This document shows, one piece after another, positions 48,303-52,069 of a stretch of DNA of 52,069 nucleotides. The position numbers and the translations under genes are program-made. The stretch is taken from the NCBI GenBank assembly GCA_016185145.1, contig JACPOB010000094.1:1-52069 (forward strand). The letters run 5' to 3'. Every line of letters begins with the position of its first letter. Within the stretch, counting starts at the first letter, position 1. The notes under the pieces are model-generated. The model made no database searches, had not been told where the DNA came from, and saw nothing but the letters and a program-made list of their open reading frames with translations. The stretch is from Rhodospirillales bacterium. Its GTDB lineage: Bacteria; Pseudomonadota; Alphaproteobacteria; Reyranellales; Reyranellaceae.

Positions 48303-49430
48303 TCAGTGCTTCCAGTGCTGCATCATGAGTTCGCGATGCTGGTTGGCATCGCCGAACAGGATCTCGCTGCTCTTGGCCCGCTTGAACCAGAGATGGGTGT
48401 CGTTGTCCCAGGTGAAGCCGATGCCGCCATGCATCTGCACGGCATGGATGGCCGTCTGCAGGTAGGCCTCGGCGGCGCAGGCCTTGGCGAGCGACGCCAG
48501 CGCCGGCAGCTCGTCATCGCCTTCGTCGAGCGCGGCCGCGGCGTAGTAGGCGGCGGACTTGGCGAGCTCGACATCGACCAGCATGTCGGCCGCCTTGTTC
48601 TTGGTGGTCTGGAACGAGGCGATCGAGCGGCCGAACTGCATGCGCATCTTGGTGTAGTCGAGCGCATCCTGGCGCAGCCGCTCGGCCCCGCCCACCATTT
48701 CGTTGGCGAGCAGGATGGCGGCCTGCTGCATCGTCCTGGCGAGCGGTGCGGCGCCGGCGCCCGCTTCGCCCAACAGCCTGGCCTCGACAGAGTTGAAGGC
48801 GAGGCGCGCGAGCTTGCGCGTCTCGTCCATGGTCTTGAGCCGCTTGCGCTCGAGGCCGGGAGAATTGCCGTCGACGATGAAGAACGACAGCCCGTCCTCG
48901 CCCTGCGAACCCGGCCGGCGGGCCGCCACGACGATCAGGTCGGCGGTATGGCCGTCGAGCACGAAGCTCTTGCTGCCCTCCAGCCGCCAGGCCGCGCCCG
49001 ACTGCGTGGCCGTCATGGCCACACCCTCGGCATCGTTGCGTCCGTCGTCCTCGGAGACGGCGAGCGTGGCGGTCTTCTCGCCCGCTGCGATCGCGGGCAG
49101 CAGCGCCGCCTTCTGTTCCTCGGTACCGGCATTCAGGATGGCGTTGGCCGCCAGCGCCGTCGACAGGAAGGGCGCGCACAGAAGCCCGCGGCCCATTTCC
49201 TCGAGCACGATGGCGAGATCGGCCTGGCCGAAGCCCGCGCCGCCGTAGGCCTCGGGAATCTGGATCGCGGTGAGGCCCAGCTCCTGGTTCAGCTTCTGCC
49301 AGCCGTCGCGCTCGAAGCCCTGGTCGGTCGCCATCAGGCGGCGCACCTCCTTGGTCGGCGAGCGCGCCTCGAGCGCGCGCCTGAGGCTGGTACGGAACTC
49401 CTCCTGCTCCGGCGTGAAGCTGAAGCGCAT
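48303..49430 (-). CDS. Acyl-CoA dehydrogenase family protein
   Basis: 375 aa. N-terminal MRFSFTPEQEEFRTSLRRALEARSPT, GLTAIQIPEAYGGAGFGQADLAIVLEEMGRGL, and a C-terminal QMHGGIGFTWDNDTHLWFKRAKSSEILFGDAN, the usual end of the domain. The middle domain keeps the beta-barrel but WRLEGSKSFVLDGHTADLIVVAAR is divergent. ATG 49430 follows GGGAGGAG. It forms an operon with the preceding family member, a pattern typical of two-subunit (FadE26/27-like) acyl-CoA dehydrogenases; inferred. Confidence 0.87.
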   Translation of the reverse strand: MRFSFTPEQEEFRTSLRRALEARSPTKEVRRLMATDQGFERDGWQKLNQELGLTAIQIPEAYGGAGFGQADLAIVLEEMGRGLLCAPFLSTALAANAILNAGTEEQKAALLPAIAAGEKTATLAVSEDDGRNDAEGVAMTATQSGAAWRLEGSKSFVLDGHTADLIVVAARRPGSQGEDGLSFFIVDGNSPGLERKRLKTMDETRKLARLAFNSVEARLLGEAGAGAAPLARTMQQAAILLANEMVGGAERLRQDALDYTKMRMQFGRSIASFQTTKNKAADMLVDVELAKSAAYYAAAALDEGDDELPALASLAKACAAEAYLQTAIHAVQMHGGIGFTWDNDTHLWFKRAKSSEILFGDANQHRELMMQHWKH

Positions 49431-49473
49431 GACATACTCCTCCCGACCCGATGTTGGCGCTATTTTCCCTCTT

Positions 49474-49932
49474 ATGACCGGCCCGACAAGAGCATCGCCC
49501 ATGGAGCGCGCGCTCCGCGAAGCCCGCCTAGCCGCAGAGCGGGGCGAGGTGCCGATCGGCGCCGTCATCGTCGGGCCCGATGGTGCGGTGCTGGCGGCAG
49601 CCGGCAATCGCACCGAGCAGGACCGCGATCCCACGGCCCATGCAGAGATGCTGGCGATCCGCGCCGCCGCGGCCACGCTCGGCGCGCCGCGGCTGGTCGA
49701 TTGCGATCTCTACGTCACGCTCGAGCCCTGTCCGATGTGCGCCCAGGCGATTTCCTTCGCCCGCATCCGCCGGCTCTACTGGGGCGCGCCCGATCCGAAG
49801 GGCGGCGGCATCGAGCACGGTCCGCGCATCTTCGACCAGCCGACCTGCCATCATAAGCCCGAGCTCTACCCCGGACTCGGTGAAGGTGAAGCGGGCGAGC
49901 TGCTGCGCGCCTTCTTCAGGGAGCGGCGCTGA
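49474..49932 (+). CDS. tadA: tRNA-specific adenosine deaminase
   Basis: 152 aa. Zinc deaminase motifs HAEML (residues 54-58) and PCPMCAQA, with EVPIGAVIVGPDGAVLAAAGNRTEQDRDPTAHAE as the TadA signature. It converts A34 to inosine in tRNA-Arg(ACG). ATG 49474 gives a short N-terminal extension; ATG 49501 (MERALREARLAAE) is an alternative. Divergent from the acyl-CoA dehydrogenases; its last 17 bases overlap the convergent GIN-domain gene. Often next to rluB in alphaproteobacteria, here split by the intervening genes. Confidence 0.9.
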   Translation: MTGPTRASPMERALREARLAAERGEVPIGAVIVGPDGAVLAAAGNRTEQDRDPTAHAEMLAIRAAAATLGAPRLVDCDLYVTLEPCPMCAQAISFARIRRLYWGAPDPKGGGIEHGPRIFDQPTCHHKPELYPGLGEGEAGELLRAFFRERR

Positions 49933-50611
49933 CGCGGCCCGAGCCCGAGACCTTGCTGCGCAGGTCGGTCGGCCGCGTCAGCAGCTTCACGTCGCCCGAA
50001 CCTGAGATGCTGATGTCGGCCTGGTCCTTGGGCGAGGCCTCGACCTTGCCGCTGCCGGCGATGTGCACCGTGGCCTGCCTGGCGACAAGTGCACCGAGCC
50101 AGGCGTCGCCCGAGCCGGAGACATTGATCGTGAGGCGATCGACGGTGCCCTCGGCGCGCATCGAGCCGCTGCCGCTGATGCGCAGCGCCAGCTCGGGCTG
50201 GCTGACGTTCTCCATCACGAGGTTGCCCGATCCGGCGATGCCGATGCGCCGGAAGACGCGGCCGGGCAGCGTGATCTCGAGCGAGCCTCGGTGGCCGCGG
50301 CAGTCGATCACGAGTCGGCTGCCATGCACTTGCACATGCCCGACGAGGCCGGGTGCGCCGCGTACGATGAGCTCGCTGCCTTCGCCGGCGCGCCAGTGCA
50401 CGGTGCCGGGCAGCGAGAGCTCGACGCTGTCTCCGCCGTCCCAGGCGAGACGCCGTTCGCTCGGACCCGTGCTGTCGCCGCAGCTCGACCCCCAGCCGTC
50501 GGCGAAACCAAATGCGTCGTGGGGACGGCCGCCGATCGCATAGGCCAGCGACAGCGAGGCGATGCCGATGCCGAGGCCGCCGATTGCGATCAAACCGAGG
50601 TTCCTGATCAT
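49916..50611 (-). CDS. GIN domain (DUF2807) envelope protein
   Basis: 231 aa. N-terminal hydrophobic segment (LGLIAIGGLGIGIASLSLAYAIGG) is a signal peptide or anchor. From about residue 60 a right-handed beta-helix with repeated G-S-G turns (GIAGSGNLVM, RISGSGSMRAEG, NVSGSGDAWLG, HIAGSGKVEA, SISGSGDVKLL, KVSGSGRVSAAP) defines the GIN domain (putative auto-transporter adhesin, head). Function unknown. Last gene of the PadR / DUF1700 operon; it resembles PadR-controlled membrane-stress modules of Gram-positive type (DUF1700 plus DUF4097-like partners). Confidence 0.82.
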   Translation of the reverse strand: MIRNLGLIAIGGLGIGIASLSLAYAIGGRPHDAFGFADGWGSSCGDSTGPSERRLAWDGGDSVELSLPGTVHWRAGEGSELIVRGAPGLVGHVQVHGSRLVIDCRGHRGSLEITLPGRVFRRIGIAGSGNLVMENVSQPELALRISGSGSMRAEGTVDRLTINVSGSGDAWLGALVARQATVHIAGSGKVEASPKDQADISISGSGDVKLLTRPTDLRSKVSGSGRVSAAP

Positions 50612-50629
50612 GTGATCCTCCGCCGCGGC

Positions 50630-51199
50630 TCAGCCCGCCAGCTCGGCCTTGTTCAAGAGCGTGTAGTGCAGGCGCGCGAAGCGGCCGAGCAGGCGCACCG
50701 CGTAGTCGAGCGCCATCACGAGCAGCGCGCCGCCGCCGATGCCGATGCCGAGCAGGCCCATGCCGTAGAGCCCGCGGGTGATGGACTTCAGCGTGAACAG
50801 GCCTTCCCAGCTCAGCACCTTGGCGAGCAGCACGACGCCCGCCACTGAGAGCGCGATCAGCACGATGGCGACGATGAAGGCGGCGAGCAGCAGCCCGCCG
50901 ATCAGCGGCAGCAGGAACACGAAGTCGACCGCGATCAGGGCGAGAAAGGCGAACAGCAAGGCGAAGAAGCTCGCTGGCGAGCGCTCCTCTTCCCAGCGCC
51001 GCAGGCCCGCCTCGGCGCGCAGCTCGCGCGCGAGCCGCAGCGGATCACCCAACGCCTTGGCGATCTCGGCCTCGCTGCGACCCGCCGCCATGCCGTCGGC
51101 GAAGTGGGCGGCGTAGTCGACGATGATGTCGTCGATCTCGTCCGCCGGCATGCCGGACAGGCGCCGGCGCAAGGTGCTCAGGAATTCGGCTTTGGTCAT
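50630..51199 (-). CDS. HAAS/DUF1700 domain membrane protein
   Basis: 189 aa. The N-terminal 75 residues (MTKAEFLSTLRRRLSGMPADEIDDIIVDYAAHFADGMAAGRSEAEIAKALGDPLRLARELR) form the helical HAAS/DUF1700 domain, followed by three or four hydrophobic segments (FFALLFAFLALIAVDFVFLLPLIGGLLLAAFIVAIVLIAL...). Inner membrane. Such proteins accompany PadR regulators. Its ATG overlaps the padR stop (ATGA); it ends 18 bp before the GIN-domain gene. Confidence 0.85.
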   Translation of the reverse strand: MTKAEFLSTLRRRLSGMPADEIDDIIVDYAAHFADGMAAGRSEAEIAKALGDPLRLARELRAEAGLRRWEEERSPASFFALLFAFLALIAVDFVFLLPLIGGLLLAAFIVAIVLIALSVAGVVLLAKVLSWEGLFTLKSITRGLYGMGLLGIGIGGGALLVMALDYAVRLLGRFARLHYTLLNKAELAG

Positions 51200-51558
51200 C
51201 TGTTGCCTCCTGCGATCTTGGCGGCCGATCCCGCCGGCCGGCCTTCCAGCACCCGGGCGACGGCTGCCGTGAAGGCGTTCCATTCGGTCTTCTGGCTGGC
51301 GAGCGCGGCATGGCCCGCCTTGGTGAGCTGGTAGTATTTGCGCGGCGGCCCGCTGCTCGATTCCTCGAGGTAGGCCCGCACCAGCCCGTCGGCCTGCATG
51401 CGCCGCATCAGGGGATAGATCGTGCCTTCGCCCATGCCGATCTCGTCGGCCAGCCGGCTCGCGATGTCGTAGGCGTAGCCGTCCTGACGCGCCAACAGGG
51501 CGAGCACGCACATGTCGAGCACGCCCTTGCGCAGCTGCACCAACAACGAATCCGTCAC
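51196..51558 (-). CDS. PadR-family transcriptional regulator
   Basis: 120 aa. PadR winged helix: QLRKGVLDMCVLALLARQDGYAYDIASRLADEIGMGEGTIYPLMRRMQADGLVRAYLEESSSGPPRKYYQLTKAGHAAL, complete with the GTIYPLLRRL-type recognition helix and wing. GTG 51558 follows AGAGG. First gene of a three-gene operon (PadR, DUF1700, GIN domain). The palindrome at 51592-51610 overlaps its predicted promoter, so autorepression is likely. Confidence 0.87.
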   Translation of the reverse strand: MTDSLLVQLRKGVLDMCVLALLARQDGYAYDIASRLADEIGMGEGTIYPLMRRMQADGLVRAYLEESSSGPPRKYYQLTKAGHAALASQKTEWNAFTAAVARVLEGRPAGSAAKIAGGNR

Positions 51559-51572
51559 GACATCGCCTCTGC

Positions 51573-51609
51573 ACTATAACGCATGACCTGGTACCTTGTT
51601 AAACAAGGT
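51573..51609 (-). promoter_or_regulatory. Predicted promoter of the PadR operon
   Basis: On the minus strand TTAACA (-35), 18 bases, TATAGT (-10; plus-strand ACTATA 51573-51578). The -35 lies inside the palindromic operator. Confidence 0.5.
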
Positions 51610-51610
51610 A
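51592..51610. promoter_or_regulatory. Palindromic PadR operator
   Basis: TACCTTGTTAAACAAGGTA: perfect nine-base arms around a single base. 34 bp upstream of padR, overlapping its predicted -35. Typical of PadR-type sites. Confidence 0.65.
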
Positions 51611-52069
51611 GTGCGCAATGGAAGCCTTGTCCAGCGGCGGGCCAGAATTTTGACCGATCGTGAAAGCAGTGCTGGCAGCCAGGCTGAGCGACACAAGGAA
51701 TGGCGTGCCCGTCCGCTCGGCCCGCCAGACATGGCCCTCTATGGAGCCCCAAAAGTCGCGAAAACGAAATTGACCGTAGTTCTTGACATTAATGAACTTA
51801 AGTTATATTATCGGCTTGTTGCGCGGCTTCGCTGCGTTCCCGCTCTATGCATCGTTGATCCGAGATCAAAAGCGTGCCGCCGGACGGGACGGGCTGCGGC
51901 TAGGGGCGCGATCTCAAAGGGCTACTAGCCCTCATCCTCTTATGTCCGATAGTTCAAGGCGTGGGACGAGCTTTTTCATCGCGCTGCGATGGAGCAGTGC
52001 GTGATGGGAGGGACAGCGAGGCTGCATGGGTCTGGGGGCAGGCTTTGCTGCGACGGTTGATCGATCTCT
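51611..52069. other. Intergenic region at the right edge, no gene recognised
   Basis: No convincing ORF. 51611-51782 shows nothing recognisable. 51735-51815 is AT-rich and holds the promoter listed separately. After it come two small perfect dyads, TTGATC-CGA-GATCAA and GGGCTA-C-TAGCCC, then sequence to the window end. No 16S rRNA start (AGAGTTTGATCCTGGC) is reached. Confidence 0.5.
51783..51811 (+). promoter_or_regulatory. Near-consensus promoter, possibly of an rRNA operon
   Basis: -35 TTGACA (51783-51788), 17-base spacer, -10 TATTAT (51806-51811), with an A/T-rich upstream region (AAAAGTCGCGAAAACGAAATTG) like an UP element. More than 250 bp without ORF follow it to the window end. An rrn or other stable-RNA promoter would fit; not provable inside the window. 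Confidence 0.55.

Overview
The window is a high-GC chromosomal segment of an alphaproteobacterium. This is inferred from the gene families and order: ribF / ileS / lspA / DUF3035 lipoprotein / paired M16 peptidases / mutL, a SmoEFGK-type polyol transporter with a SorC-type regulator, Bug-type solute receptors, and dispersed CCTCACCCTGAGGAGC and CTCCCCC-type intergenic palindromes. Rhodospirillales-like bacteria such as Reyranella fit, but genus cannot be fixed by eye. No CRISPR array, transposase or phage gene was recognised.

Layout. 1-2600: a decayed zone with a multiply frameshifted small protein, an intact ModA-like binding protein, a Bug receptor killed by an in-frame TAG, and an ABC ATPase fragment fused by deletion to a permease fragment. 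2674-5446: COG0523 metal GTPase, CHAD protein, flavin reductase. 5560-9067: tRNA-Gln followed by a three-gene module on the minus strand (SGNH hydrolase, NodU-type carbamoyltransferase, 66-aa protein). 9179-16725: asd with a leaderless-sORF/hairpin leader, an FAD amine oxidase, DUF1304, DUF488, two thioesterases, LysR and TSUP, interleaved with a deleted chloramphenicol-phosphotransferase-like gene and a doubly broken metallophosphoesterase. 16785-28057: polyol catabolic locus (HAD phosphatase, SorC regulator, operator, binding protein, two permeases, ATPase, polyol dehydrogenase, D-ribulokinase-type FGGY kinase, PfkB kinase), with a thioesterase and a phosphoesterase at its end. 28114-33834: cupin, ArsR regulator with operator, DUF6285/phosphotransferase pair, MaoC hydratase coupled to ribF, an addiction module with a frameshifted toxin, and a nucleotide-cyclase-like protein lacking a key arginine. 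34022-43351: ileS (with leader), lspA, DUF3035 lipoprotein, two M16 peptidases, mutL, small secreted protein. 43341-51558: methyltransferase, a tightly overlapping puuD-like / rluB-like / rsmD / histidine phosphatase operon, two acyl-CoA dehydrogenases, tadA, and a PadR / DUF1700 / GIN-domain operon with a palindromic operator. 51783-52069: a near-consensus promoter with an AT-rich upstream region and no ORF after it, possibly an rrn promoter.

How the genes work together. The polyol locus should import a sugar alcohol, oxidise it to a ketose and phosphorylate it; the dehydrogenase resembles galactitol/D-arabitol enzymes and the FGGY kinase is of the D-ribulokinase type, so D-arabitol or ribitol to D-ribulose 5-phosphate is the most economical reading. 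The ribF-to-mutL block is housekeeping (flavin cofactors, tRNA charging, lipoprotein maturation, proteolysis, mismatch repair).

Most notable: (i) intergenic elements predicted to fold as cloverleaf-like four-way junctions (three related copies plus one unrelated sequence of the same architecture); (ii) asd and ileS each preceded by a good promoter whose start lies at the ATG of a short ORF, followed by a GC-rich hairpin containing CCGCTAG; (iii) six gene remnants in 52 kb, at least two caused by deletions that sequencing error cannot explain; (iv) the carbamoyltransferase module beside tRNA-Gln.
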